Assembly (NCBI GenBank): GCA_963830385.1
Contig: CAWHMD010000006.1
Location: 682,001-746,000, forward strand
Reading direction: 5' to 3'
Length of the DNA stretch: 64,000 nucleotides
Source of the DNA: Bog-532 sp963830385
GTDB taxonomy: Bacteria > Actinomycetota > Actinomycetes > Streptosporangiales > Streptosporangiaceae
This document shows, piece by piece, positions 22,386 through 30,858 of the stretch. A model generated the notes under the pieces. That model was not told where the DNA came from. It searched no databases and saw nothing but the letters and a program-made list of their open reading frames with translations. The translations under genes were made by a program, and so were the position numbers. The first letter of the stretch is position 1. Every line of letters begins with the position of its first letter.

Positions 22386-24359
22386 ATGGGTCCCGCTGAG
22401 CCAGAACGCCTCCTTGCCGGGCGTTACCGGCTTCGCACCATAATCGGCCGGGGCGGGATGGGCGTGGTCTGGCGGGCTCGCGACCAGTTGCTGGGGCGGG
22501 ACGTGGCGGTCAAGGAGATCATCTGGCCGGCCAACCTGGACGCGGCCGAGTGGGACGTGGCCAAGCAGCGGGCACAGCGGGAAGCCCAGGTGGCTGCCCG
22601 GCTGAGCCACCCCAACGTGGTCGCCATCTTCGACGTGGTCAGCGAGGACGATCGGCCCTGGATCATCATGGAGCTGGTCACCAACCGTTCACTGCGCGAC
22701 CGGGTGCGGGACGACGGCCCGCTGACCCCGGCCCAGGCCGCGCACGCCGGCCTCGGCATCCTGGCCGCGCTGCGGGCCGCGCACCAGGCGGGCGTGCTGC
22801 ATCGGGACGTGAAACCGGCCAACGTGCTCATCACCCCCGAGGGCCGGGTGGTACTGACCGACTTCGGGATCGCCCGCGCCACCGACAGCCCGGCCCTGAC
22901 CGGCACCGGGATCCTGGTCGGCTCGCCGTCCTACATCTCCCCCGAACGGGCCCAGGGGCGCCGGGCGGCCGCCTCGGCCGACCTGTGGGGGCTGGGCGCC
23001 TGCCTGTACTCGGCGGTCGAGGGGCGGCCGCCGTTCGACCGGGAGGGGGCGCTGGCCAGCTTGACCGCGGTGGTCACGGACGAGCCCGACCCGCCGGCCC
23101 ACGCGGGCCCGTTGTGGCCGGTCATCAGCGGCCTGCTGCGCAAGGACCCCGACCAGCGGCTGGACGCCGACGAGGTGGAGGCGATGCTGCAGGAGCTGGC
23201 CGAGGGTGACGCGGCCGAGGTGCTGGCGGCCACGCCGAAGACGGAAGCGATGCCAGAGTCCTCCCTGGTGCCTGAGGTTGCCAGTGAGCCTGAGCTTGTC
23301 GGTGAATCTGAGGTTGCCGATAGGCCTGGGGCTGACGGAGAGGTTGGGGCTGACGGGAGTTCTGAGGTTTTTGAGAGGGCCGTGGCTGCTGAGGGAGCGG
23401 TGGCTGAGAGATCCGTGGCTGCCGACGGGGCCGTGGCTGCTGACGGGGCCGTGGCTGCCCACAGGGCTGCGGTTGCCGACGGGGCTGCGGCTGCCGACGG
23501 GGCTGCGGCTGCCGACGGGGCCGTGGCTGCCGACGAAGCAGCGGCTGCCGACGGGGCTCCGGCTGCTGAGGGCACCGAGGGGCCCGGAGAGACCGGGCCG
23601 CTATCGGCGGCGGTCACCCATCCCCCGGCCGGTCGCCCGGCCGGGCGCCCAGGCGACCGGGGGCGGAACCGGACGCGGATCCTGGTGGCGGCCGCGGCGG
23701 CGGTCGTGGTGGTCGCGGCGGTGGTGGTCAGCCTGGTGCTGACCGCGAACGGACCGTCCGGGCGTCACCAGGCCGCGCCGCCCGCGACCTCGCACAGCGT
23801 CTCGCCATCCGTTCGGCCCTCGTCGAGCCCCTCGTCCAGCCCGTCGGCCAGCGCCTCGGCCCGCCCTTCGCCCTCGGCCGCGGCCTCGGGCGCCACCAGC
23901 GCCGTACCCGCCGGCTACTACCGGTTCACCAACTCGACCGGGTTCTCGATCGGCGTGCCCAAGGGCTGGCAGATCTCGCACGACGGGCATTACGTCTACA
24001 TCCGCGACCCCGCCGACAGCGGGATCTTCCTGCTCATCGATCAGTCGGACCAGCCCCAGCCGAACGCCCTGGCCGACTGGAAACAGCAGGCCGAGGCCCG
24101 GCAGGGCAGCTACCCCGGCTACCACCTGATCCGGATCCAGCCCGTGGCCTACCCGCAGGCCAAGCAGGCCGCGGACTGGGAGTTCACCTACGACCGGGAC
24201 GGCACCACGGTCCACATCCTGAACCGGAACGTGCTGGCCAACGCGACGCACGCGTACGCGCTCTACTGGTCCGCGCCGGATAGTGACTGGACCACGGACT
24301 ACCACTACTTCCAGGCCTTCGCCGCCACCTTCCGGCCTGCCGGTGCAGGCCAGGGCTGA
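22386..24359 (+). CDS. Membrane Ser/Thr protein kinase (PknB-like)
   Basis: A 657-residue Hanks-type kinase. The kinase domain spans about residues 8-265, with glycine loop IGRGGMGVVWRARD, Lys in DVAVKEI, catalytic HRDVKPANVL, DFGIARATD and the P+1 region SPSYISPERAQG. A long acidic linker follows, including a hexapeptide Ala-Asp-Gly repeat (about 333-397). A transmembrane helix lies at about 431-453, then a Ser/Pro stalk and an outer domain of about 150 residues (RFTNSTGFSIGVPKGWQISHDG) that may sense an envelope signal. No PASTA repeats are present. No clear ribosome site precedes ATG 22386. Confidence 0.93.
   Translation: MGPAEPERLLAGRYRLRTIIGRGGMGVVWRARDQLLGRDVAVKEIIWPANLDAAEWDVAKQRAQREAQVAARLSHPNVVAIFDVVSEDDRPWIIMELVTNRSLRDRVRDDGPLTPAQAAHAGLGILAALRAAHQAGVLHRDVKPANVLITPEGRVVLTDFGIARATDSPALTGTGILVGSPSYISPERAQGRRAAASADLWGLGACLYSAVEGRPPFDREGALASLTAVVTDEPDPPAHAGPLWPVISGLLRKDPDQRLDADEVEAMLQELAEGDAAEVLAATPKTEAMPESSLVPEVASEPELVGESEVADRPGADGEVGADGSSEVFERAVAAEGAVAERSVAADGAVAADGAVAAHRAAVADGAAAADGAAAADGAVAADEAAAADGAPAAEGTEGPGETGPLSAAVTHPPAGRPAGRPGDRGRNRTRILVAAAAAVVVVAAVVVSLVLTANGPSGRHQAAPPATSHSVSPSVRPSSSPSSSPSASASARPSPSAAASGATSAVPAGYYRFTNSTGFSIGVPKGWQISHDGHYVYIRDPADSGIFLLIDQSDQPQPNALADWKQQAEARQGSYPGYHLIRIQPVAYPQAKQAADWEFTYDRDGTTVHILNRNVLANATHAYALYWSAPDSDWTTDYHYFQAFAATFRPAGAGQG
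23382..23577 (+). repeat. 18-bp tandem repeats in the kinase linker
   Basis: About eleven units encode variants of the hexapeptide Ala-Val/Ala-Ala-Ala-Asp-Gly. The DNA is nearly identical between units (GGGGCTGCGGCTGCCGAC-like) and uses GCT and GAG codons unlike the rest of the gene. It is a candidate slippage array that could vary linker length between strains. Confidence 0.85.
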
Positions 24360-24379
24360 TCAGATACGGGAGGGCCGGG

Positions 24380-24877
24380 GTGCAGTTGCGCGATGTCGAG
24401 CTGGGCGACGTCGATGCCTACGTGCGGATGCGGTGCGATCCGGTCATGATGGCCGACCTGGGTGGGCCGCTGCCGCGCGAGGGTATGGAGGCCAAGGTGG
24501 CCCGCGACGTGCGGGCGGCCGCGGCCGATACCGACTGGATCAAGATGATCGTGCCCGACGAGGCCGCGCCCGATGCGGCCGCGGGCAACGTGGTGATGTG
24601 GTCCCACGACGAAGACGGCGAGCCGATGACTGAGATCGGCTGGATGGTGCTGCCGGAGTTCCAGGGCCGCGGCCTCGGCAAGCGGGCCGTCCGGATGCTG
24701 CTCGGCCTGGCCCGCGACGATGGCCGGTGGGGGCTCGTGCACGCCTTCCCGGCGACGTCGAATGAGCCGTCGAACGGGATCTGCCGCTCGGTCGGCTTCA
24801 GGTTCGCTGGTGAGCGGGACGTGACCTTCGCCGGTCGTCTGATACACAGCAACCACTGGGTCATCGACCTGACGTAG
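24380..24877 (+). CDS. GNAT family N-acetyltransferase
   Basis: A 165-residue GNAT protein. Motif A (VLPEFQGRGLGKRAVRMLL, about residues 91-109) carries the acetyl-CoA pyrophosphate-binding Q/RxxGxG/A loop. The N-terminal region begins LRDVELGDVDAYVRMRCDPVMM, as in RimJ/RimL-like groups. The substrate is unknown. GGGAGGG lies just before the GTG start at 24380, 20 bp downstream of the kinase stop, so it could be cotranscribed with the kinase. Confidence 0.87.
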   Translation: MQLRDVELGDVDAYVRMRCDPVMMADLGGPLPREGMEAKVARDVRAAAADTDWIKMIVPDEAAPDAAAGNVVMWSHDEDGEPMTEIGWMVLPEFQGRGLGKRAVRMLLGLARDDGRWGLVHAFPATSNEPSNGICRSVGFRFAGERDVTFAGRLIHSNHWVIDLT

Positions 24878-24903
24878 CTGCCGCCGAGGCCGAGAGGGCG
24901 ACC

Positions 24904-25316
24904 ATGCCAGCCGTCCGGAAGATCAACGTCGACGGCGTGGCCCGGCTGCCCGCCTTCTGCCACGCCACCGTGGCCGGCGGCCAGGTGTTCGTGTCCGGGA
25001 TGCTGGGCGCCGCCCCTGGCACGATGGAGCTGGTCCCGGGCGGAATCGCGGCCGAGACCACGCAGGCGCTCCGCAACGTCGAGACGATCCTGGCCGCCTG
25101 CGGGTGCGGGCTGGCCGACGTGGCCAAGGTGAACGTCTACCTCACCGACATGGGCAGCTTCGCCGCCATGAACGAGGCCTACCTCGCGGTGTTGGGGGCC
25201 GGGCCGCCGGCCCGGATCACCGTCGGCTGCACCGCACTCGCCCTCGGGCGCTGGTGGAGATGGATTGCGTGGCTTTCCGTCCGGATGATGCGCGCGACCC
25301 GGGTGACATGCCTTAA
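24904..25316 (+). pseudogene. RidA (YjgF/UK114) family gene with a C-terminal frameshift
   Basis: The first 113 or so codons match RidA enamine/imine deaminases (GGQVFVSGMLGAAPGT, ALRNVETILAACGCGLADVAKVNVYL, GPPARITVG). At about 25246, in CTCGGGCGCTGG, the frame breaks. The plain frame runs on to 25323 with a non-family Trp/Arg-rich tail. Adding one G restores ALVEMDCVAF, the normal RidA C-terminus, with a stop at 25314-25316. The family's substrate-binding Arg (in PARITVG) precedes the break, but the C-terminal Glu (in ALVEMDCVAF) falls after it, so the protein as read would probably be inactive or unstable. A sequencing error in the G run is the main alternative. Confidence 0.85.
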
Positions 25317-25483
25317 ACCCTGACAAGCCGGACGCTCTCGCATCAGCTTCAGAGTCTTTTCAACATTTTCAATCATTTAAAGAGCTTCTAACCAACCTTC
25401 GTAACCGCTTACATCACCAGATTCCGCCGAAATTTGCCAGAAAAGCGTGTTAGCCTCGCGGGCACCTGGGGATCGTCGTGTTA

Positions 25484-25650
25484 CGGCGGCCACGCGGCCG
25501 CCGGGTCCGCGGTGGCTGAGCGGCCGCCGGCTTCGCGGTGGCCACGCGGTCATCGTGGCTGTGGCGGCTGAACGGCCGCCGTGACAACGGTGGCCACGCG
25601 GTCATCGCGCGTGGTGGCTACGGCCGTCGCGGCTGCGGTGGCCACGCGCC
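25484..25650. repeat. Imperfect ~50-bp tandem repeats upstream of the GH64 gene
   Basis: CGGTGGCCACGCGGTCATCG occurs at 25536-25555 and 25588-25607, with a truncated copy at 25636-25648; related GGCTGAGCGGCCGCC and GGCTGAACGGCCGCC words lie between. Just upstream, 25330-25450 is unusually AT-rich for this genome. The whole 430-bp stretch is gene-free and may be a regulatory or recombinogenic region. Confidence 0.7.
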
Positions 25651-25756
25651 GCGGGGCTCGCCACGGCGGCGGCTGCCGTGCTGTCGCGGCGACGCGCGGA
25701 CCCGGCCGCGGGCGGCCGGCACGTTGGGGGATGGAACACGAGGCAAAGGAGCAGCA

Positions 25757-27010
25757 GTGATCTCCCGCAGGAAATTCGTCACTGGTTCACTGGCCGCGCT
25801 GGCCGTCCCGGCCGTGGCGGCCAAGCTGGTCACCGAGGAGCGCGGGCGCAGCGTGCGGCTCCGCCCGGCCGCCAGCGAGGCCACCGCGTCCACGCTGGCC
25901 GTCGCGCTGGTCAACAACACCGGCGCTGACACCGTGTACGCCCACGTCACCGGGCTGGCCATCGACAACAACAACGCGCTGATGCTGCTGGAGGCCGACG
26001 GCCAGACCCCGTACTACCCGGCGTCGCCGTCCGGCACCAACCAGCCGGTGCCGGTGAACTGCGCGATCCCGCTGAACGGATCGGGCGGGGCGGCCAAGCA
26101 GATCACGATCCCGCACCTGGCGGGCGCCCGGATCTGGTTCTCGATCGGGTCGCCGCTCACGTTCCAGCTCAACCCGGGACCGGCCCTGGTCGAACCGTCG
26201 GTGACCAATCCGTCCGACCCCAACATCAACACCCAGTGGGACTTCGCCGAGCTGACCTACAACTCCGCCCAGTTGTTCGCCAACATCAGCATGGTCGACT
26301 TCGCCTGCATCCCGATCGGGCTGAGCCTGGCCGACTCGTCCGGTGGGCAGCAGAGCGCGCCGGGCCTGCCCAACGGCGGCCTGGACACCATCTGTTCCGG
26401 GCTGACCGCCCAGTCCAACGCCGACGGACAGGGCTGGGACCAGCTCATCGTGACCAGCGGCGGCCAGAACCTGCGGGCGCTCAGCCCGACCAACGGCATC
26501 GTGATGAACTCGTCGCTGTTCTCGGGCTACTACGACGGCTACGTGAACCAGGTCTGGTCGATGTACTCCTCGGCCACGCTGAGCGTCGACACCCAGGCGT
26601 CCTACGGGACCGTGACCGGCCAGGTGAGCGGGGGCGCGCTGACGTTCAGCGGCGTCGGCTCGTTCGGGCAGCCGTCGGCGGCTGACATATTTGGCTGCAA
26701 CAGCGGGCCGTTCAACCCGGCCGGGATGAGCGGCGAGATGCTGGCGATCCTGCCCCGGCTGGCCGCGGCGTTCAATCGCAGCACGCTGCTGACCGACACC
26801 AATCAGCCGGACGGGGAGAACCCGGCCGACTATTACGCCAACGCGATCACCAACCACTACGCGCGGATCGTGCACGCCACCTCACAGGACCACCGCGGCT
26901 ACGCGTTCCCCTACGACGACGTGGCGCCGACCGGGGGCACTGACCAGTCCGGGGCGGTGTCGAGCGGGAGCCCGAGCCTGCTGACCGTCACCCTCGGATC
27001 GGTGCACTGA
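25757..27010 (+). CDS. Secreted GH64 endo-beta-1,3-glucanase (laminaripentaose-producing type)
   Basis: A 417-residue protein with a Tat-type signal (ISRRKFVTGSLAALAVPAVAAK, quoted as SRRKFVTGS then a hydrophobic run; residues 2-24). The GH64/thaumatin-like beta-glucanase domain includes TQWDFAELTYN and NISMVDFACIPIGL, which correspond to the family's catalytic Glu and Asp region. The C-terminal NPADYYANAITNHYARIVH is also typical. It should cleave fungal or plant laminarin outside the cell. The GTG at 25757 is preceded by AAAGGAG 5 nt upstream; the longer upstream frame is repeat DNA. It is a probable antifungal or nutrient-scavenging enzyme. Confidence 0.88.
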   Translation: MISRRKFVTGSLAALAVPAVAAKLVTEERGRSVRLRPAASEATASTLAVALVNNTGADTVYAHVTGLAIDNNNALMLLEADGQTPYYPASPSGTNQPVPVNCAIPLNGSGGAAKQITIPHLAGARIWFSIGSPLTFQLNPGPALVEPSVTNPSDPNINTQWDFAELTYNSAQLFANISMVDFACIPIGLSLADSSGGQQSAPGLPNGGLDTICSGLTAQSNADGQGWDQLIVTSGGQNLRALSPTNGIVMNSSLFSGYYDGYVNQVWSMYSSATLSVDTQASYGTVTGQVSGGALTFSGVGSFGQPSAADIFGCNSGPFNPAGMSGEMLAILPRLAAAFNRSTLLTDTNQPDGENPADYYANAITNHYARIVHATSQDHRGYAFPYDDVAPTGGTDQSGAVSSGSPSLLTVTLGSVH

Positions 27011-27044
27011 CCGACGGATACGGCGGGCGTGAGGAGCCTGACCT

Positions 27045-27085
27045 GGGCCGCGGCGGGGCCGGCGTTGCCGGTTCCCGCCCGGCCC
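27045..27085 (+). terminator. Probable terminator after the GH64 gene
   Basis: The inner hairpin CCGGC-GTT-GCCGG (27059-27071) is embedded in a longer, imperfect GGGCCG...CGGCCC pairing, and is followed by GATTTGC. It lies 35-75 bp past the GH64 stop. The remaining gap to 27354 shows a TATGATAC box near 27197 but no gene. Confidence 0.5.
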
Positions 27086-27354
27086 GATTTGCATCACGGG
27101 CCTCGGTCAGGTTGAGTTTCCGTTACAGACGGCGCGCCGGCCGACACGAACCGCCGTTTTACGGGCAATGGCTCTCTATACCGCCCGCGGGTCCTTATGA
27201 TACTTTCCGACCTTACTCAGAGGTCTTCCAGCGAATTTCTGGAGCCAGCGATGAAGGACGGCGTGTAGCAGCCGGCCAGTCGATCTCGGCCACGAATTAC
27301 TCCCTGCCCCCAAAATCGGAAGAGGCCCTGCCATGAACCCGGCGTGCGTGAGCT

Positions 27355-27939
27355 GTGCCTGAGGCACACGAGGCTGCCCCGCAGCCGCTTACCTGGCTCG
27401 ACCGTTTCCTGCAGCGCTACCGGATCCGGATGGCGATCCGTGTACTGCCCAAGGCCACCCGCCTGCTGGACATCGGGACCCACGACGGGACCCTGTTCCG
27501 GCTGACCGGCGCGAGCGGTATCGGCATCGACCCCGAACTCATCGAGGTGGCCCCGATGCCGGGTGTCACGATGGTCAAGGGCTTCTTCCCGGACGATCTG
27601 CCGCCCCAGCCGGGCGAGTTGTTCAACGCGGCGACCGCCCTGGCGGTGCTCGAGCACATCCCCGAAGACGAGCTCGCCAACTGGGCCAAGTCGCTGGCCG
27701 CCCTGATCGCCCCCGGCGGGCGGGTGGTCATCACCGTGCCCGCCCCGACCGTCGACCACATGCTGCACGTGCTGATGGGGTTGCACCTGATCGCGGGCAT
27801 CGAGGCGCACCAGCACCACGGGTTCCAGCCCGCCGACCTGGAGTCGATCTTCAGCCCGCCGGACTGGCGGCTGCACAAGCACCGGCTGTTCCAGCTCGGC
27901 CTGAACCACCTCTACGTCTTCGAGCGCACCAGCGGCTGA
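27355..27939 (+). CDS. Class I SAM-dependent methyltransferase
   Basis: A 194-residue methyltransferase. Motif I is RLLDIGTHDGTLFRLTG (about residues 35-51), the acidic loop is GIGIDPELIE, and the post-motif region is LAVLEHIPEDELANWAKSL. It is shorter than most, ending with the family-like LGLNHLYVFERTSG. The start is GTG 27355 with no strong ribosome site. The last 28 bp overlap the convergent hypothetical gene. The acceptor is unknown. Confidence 0.85.
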   Translation: MPEAHEAAPQPLTWLDRFLQRYRIRMAIRVLPKATRLLDIGTHDGTLFRLTGASGIGIDPELIEVAPMPGVTMVKGFFPDDLPPQPGELFNAATALAVLEHIPEDELANWAKSLAALIAPGGRVVITVPAPTVDHMLHVLMGLHLIAGIEAHQHHGFQPADLESIFSPPDWRLHKHRLFQLGLNHLYVFERTSG

Positions 27940-28427
27940 AGCGGTAGCCCGGGATCCAGCTGCGCGCTGATCTGACGCAGCTGGCCGGGCAGCGAGGCGC
28001 CGTTCCGCCGGTTGTACACCGGCCCGGCGGCGTCGGTCAGCAGCACCTGGGCGGCCGCGACCCCCGCCACCGGAACCGGGAGCGGGGCCCGCAGGAGACC
28101 GGCCAGGTCGCGGACATCGCCGGCCGCGGCCAGGATGCGGTCCCGGCACAACGCGGCCGGGATGCTGGGGCGGGGCTCGCGGGCGGCCACTTCCAGCAGG
28201 TGCTCCCAGTGGCAGGCCAGGTCCCGCCGCCAGGGCAGCGCGACGATCTGCTGCGCCCGGATGGCGAGCAGGCGGCCCGACTCGGGTGCGTGCCCGGCGG
28301 CCAGCCGCCGGTCCAGGGACGCGCCGAACAGTCGCGCCAGCAGCCGGCCGGTGACACTGGCCGGGCGGATGATCATGTGCCCCGAACCGGGCTGATCGCT
28401 CAGTACGAGGACGGTTCTGCTCCTCAT
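27912..28427 (-). CDS. Hypothetical protein, Arg/Leu/Ala-rich
   Basis: A 171-residue protein of no recognised family, reading MRSRTVLVLSDQPGSGHMIIRP, then ASVTGRLLARLFGASLDRRLAAGHAPE. It is predicted mostly helical, soluble and basic, with a mid-region CHWEHLLEVA. Coding character is supported by third-position GC and by its position divergent from the GlxA-type regulator (53-bp gap). GGAGGA abuts ATG 28427; a start at the internal Met of HMIIRP (28376) or upstream ATGs is possible. It overlaps the methyltransferase tail to tail by 28 bp. Confidence 0.6.
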   Translation of the reverse strand: MRSRTVLVLSDQPGSGHMIIRPASVTGRLLARLFGASLDRRLAAGHAPESGRLLAIRAQQIVALPWRRDLACHWEHLLEVAAREPRPSIPAALCRDRILAAAGDVRDLAGLLRAPLPVPVAGVAAAQVLLTDAAGPVYNRRNGASLPGQLRQISAQLDPGLPLQPLVRSKT

Positions 28428-28479
28428 TCCTCCATCATCGGCGCTGACGCGCGCCCGGGTAAGTGGCATCATTGACAAC

Positions 28480-29508
28480 ATGCGCGACAATGCTGCCATT
28501 GTGGCCGAAGCACCCGCTGAGCCCGCGCCGGCCCGGGCGGCCGAGCCCGGAGCGGCCGCGCCGGAATCGGTCGCGATGGTGCTCTACGACGGGGTCGCGC
28601 CGTTCGAGGTCGGCGTGGTCTGCGACGTCTTCGGCGGGGACTTCGCGCGGGATTTCGGTGTCCCCTGGTACCGGCTGACCATCTGCGCGGCCACGCCGTC
28701 GGTCCGGCTGGACATCGGCCCGCGGATGGAGGTGCCGTCCGGGCTGGCCGCGATCCGGACGGCCGGCACGGTCGTGGTGATGCCCACCGAGCAGGCCGAC
28801 CGGGTGCCGGCCGCGGTACTCGACGAGCTGCGGGCGGCCCGGCGGCGGGGCCAGCGCATCCTGTCCCTCTGCACCGGGGCGTTCATCCTGGCCGCGGCCG
28901 GGATCCTGGATGGCCGCCGGGCCACCACCCACTGGGCCGAGTGCGCCCAGCTGGCCGAGCGCTACCCGCAGGTCACGGTGGACCCGGACGTGCTCTACGT
29001 GGACGAGGGTGACCTGCTCACCTCGGCCGGCAGCGCCGCCAGCATCGACCTGTGCCTGCACGTGGTGCAGCGAGACTTCGGCCGCGAGGTGGCCACCCGG
29101 CTGGCCCGCGAGCTGGTGGTGCCGCTGCACCGCGAGGGCGGCCAGGCTCAGTTCATCGACACGCCGATCCCGGTGCTGGACGAGCAGCACCTGTTCACGG
29201 ACACGCTCGCCTGGCTGCAGGGACACCTCGATGAGACCGTGACCGTGCACGACCTGGCCGCCCGGGCGGCCATGAGCTCCCGCACGTTCGCCCGGCGGTT
29301 CCTGGCCAGTACCGGCGTGACCCCCTACCAGTGGATCGTGCGAGAGCGTGTCCGGCTGGCCCAGCGGATGCTGGAGACCACCGACCTGTCCATCGACGCG
29401 GTCGCGGTCAAGGCCGGCTTCTGCACGCCCGGCAACCTGCGCAAGCACTTCAGCCGGACGGTGCGCACCAGCCCGCACGCGTACCGGGACTCGTTCCGCG
29501 CCCACTGA
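28480..29508 (+). CDS. GlxA family AraC-type regulator with DJ-1/PfpI domain
   Basis: A 342-residue regulator. Residues about 25-200 form a DJ-1/PfpI-like amidotransferase-fold domain with the nucleophile-elbow segment LSLCTGAFILAAAGILDGR and TTHWAECAQLAERYP. Residues about 240-335 are an AraC double HTH (VHDLAARAAMSSRTFARRF and IDAVAVKAGFCTPGNLRKHF). GlxA-type regulators respond to small amines or stress metabolites; the target is unknown. Confidence 0.92.
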   Translation: MRDNAAIVAEAPAEPAPARAAEPGAAAPESVAMVLYDGVAPFEVGVVCDVFGGDFARDFGVPWYRLTICAATPSVRLDIGPRMEVPSGLAAIRTAGTVVVMPTEQADRVPAAVLDELRAARRRGQRILSLCTGAFILAAAGILDGRRATTHWAECAQLAERYPQVTVDPDVLYVDEGDLLTSAGSAASIDLCLHVVQRDFGREVATRLARELVVPLHREGGQAQFIDTPIPVLDEQHLFTDTLAWLQGHLDETVTVHDLAARAAMSSRTFARRFLASTGVTPYQWIVRERVRLAQRMLETTDLSIDAVAVKAGFCTPGNLRKHFSRTVRTSPHAYRDSFRAH

Positions 29509-29523
29509 ACCGGGCGTGCCCGG

Positions 29524-30858
29524 TCAGGTGGCGGGCAGGGTGAGCGTGAACTCGGCGCCCTGGCCGGGCTCGCTGCGGGCGGTCAGCTCGCCGCCGTGAG
29601 CCTGGGCCAGCTCGGCGGCGATGGCCAGGCCGATACCGCTGCCCGAGATCGAGGCGGCCGACCGGCCGCGCCAGAACCGCTCGAAGACGTGCGGCAGGTC
29701 CTCGGCCGGGATGCCGACACCGGTGTCGCTGACCTCCAGCACCGCGTTCGCGCCGCGCTGGCTGGTGCGGATGGCGACGTGGCCGCCGGCCGGGGTGAAC
29801 TTGAGCGCGTTGGTCAGCAGGTTGGTGATGACCTGGTGCAGCCAGCGCTCGTCGGCCCGGACCGGCGCCGGTGCCAGATCCTGGTCCAGGGTGACGCCGG
29901 CCTCCTCGAACCGGCGGGCCAGGCTGGCGGCCGCGGCCGCCGCGATGCCGGCCAGGTCACCGGGGTGCAGGGCCAGCTGCAGGGCGGCGGCATCGGCCGC
30001 GGCCAGCGTCTGCAGGTCGCCGATCATGCGCGCCAGCCGCAGCACCTCGTCCCGTAGCGAGGTCAGCTCGGCCGGGGTCGGCTCGGCCAGGCCATCGAGC
30101 AGCGCCTCATGCCCGGCCTGGAGGATGGCGACCGGGGTGCGCAGCTCGTGGGCCACATCGGCCACCAGGTCACGGCGGAGCTGGTCCTGCCGGTCGAGGG
30201 TGGCGGCCATCTGGTCGAAGGCGATGGCCAGGTCGCGCAGCTCACCGGGCGCCCGGATGCCGCCGGCCCGGGCCGTCCGGTCGCCGCTGGCCATGGCCCG
30301 GGTCACGGCGATCAGCCGGGTGACCGGGCGGGTGATCCGCCGGGCCACGGTCAGCCCGGTGACCAGGGCCAGCAGGGCGGCCAGCCCGGCCGCGCCCGCG
30401 ATCGCCCGCAGCAGCGCGTTCTCCAGCGTCCGGTCGGCCGCGCCCAGCCCGGTCCCGGTCGACCGGGCCTGCACCTCGCCGATCCGCTGGCCGCGCACGG
30501 TGATCGGCGCCTGGGACTGCGGCCCGGTAGTAGCGGAAAAGGTATCGGAGGCGATCACGATCTGCCCGGACTGGTCCCGGATGGTGACGACCGCGCCGGT
30601 CCGCGCGGCCAGGTCGAGCACCGGCGACAGGTCGGCGGCCGTCCAGCTGTCCTTGCGGTCCCAGGCGGCCCCCGCCGCGACCGCGATCGCGCTGGTCAGA
30701 TCGGTGCGCTGCCGGGTCGCGAGGTCCGCGAAGTCGGTGGCCGAGAACGCCGCGACCAGGCCCGCCAGCAGCGCCACCGCCGCCAGCGCCACCCCCAGGA
30801 AGGCCAGCGCCAGGCGCAGCCGGAGCGTGTCGGACCGGCCGCCGCCCGGTTCAGTCAT
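29524..30858 (-). CDS. Sensor histidine kinase
   Basis: A 444-residue membrane kinase. TM1 lies at about residues 10-32, an outer loop of about 120 residues follows, and TM2 is at about 155-178. HAMP follows, then a dimerisation domain with phospho-acceptor DVAHELRTPVAIL. The ATPase has an N-box (VITNLLTNALKF), G1 (VSDTGVGIP), F (FERFWRGRS) and G2 (GSGIGLAIAAELA). It is translated from a start that overlaps the response regulator stop by 8 bp. The signal sensed is unknown. Confidence 0.94.
   Translation of the reverse strand: MTEPGGGRSDTLRLRLALAFLGVALAAVALLAGLVAAFSATDFADLATRQRTDLTSAIAVAAGAAWDRKDSWTAADLSPVLDLAARTGAVVTIRDQSGQIVIASDTFSATTGPQSQAPITVRGQRIGEVQARSTGTGLGAADRTLENALLRAIAGAAGLAALLALVTGLTVARRITRPVTRLIAVTRAMASGDRTARAGGIRAPGELRDLAIAFDQMAATLDRQDQLRRDLVADVAHELRTPVAILQAGHEALLDGLAEPTPAELTSLRDEVLRLARMIGDLQTLAAADAAALQLALHPGDLAGIAAAAAASLARRFEEAGVTLDQDLAPAPVRADERWLHQVITNLLTNALKFTPAGGHVAIRTSQRGANAVLEVSDTGVGIPAEDLPHVFERFWRGRSAASISGSGIGLAIAAELAQAHGGELTARSEPGQGAEFTLTLPAT

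Noticed and set aside
25484..25650. A CRISPR-like array suggested by repeated words upstream of GH64
   Set aside because: The units are imperfect, adjacent tandem copies without regular unique spacers, and no cas genes are near.
27112..27336. A 74-codon frame upstream of the 27355 methyltransferase
   Set aside because: It lacks coding bias and spans a promoter-like box; nothing supports translation.
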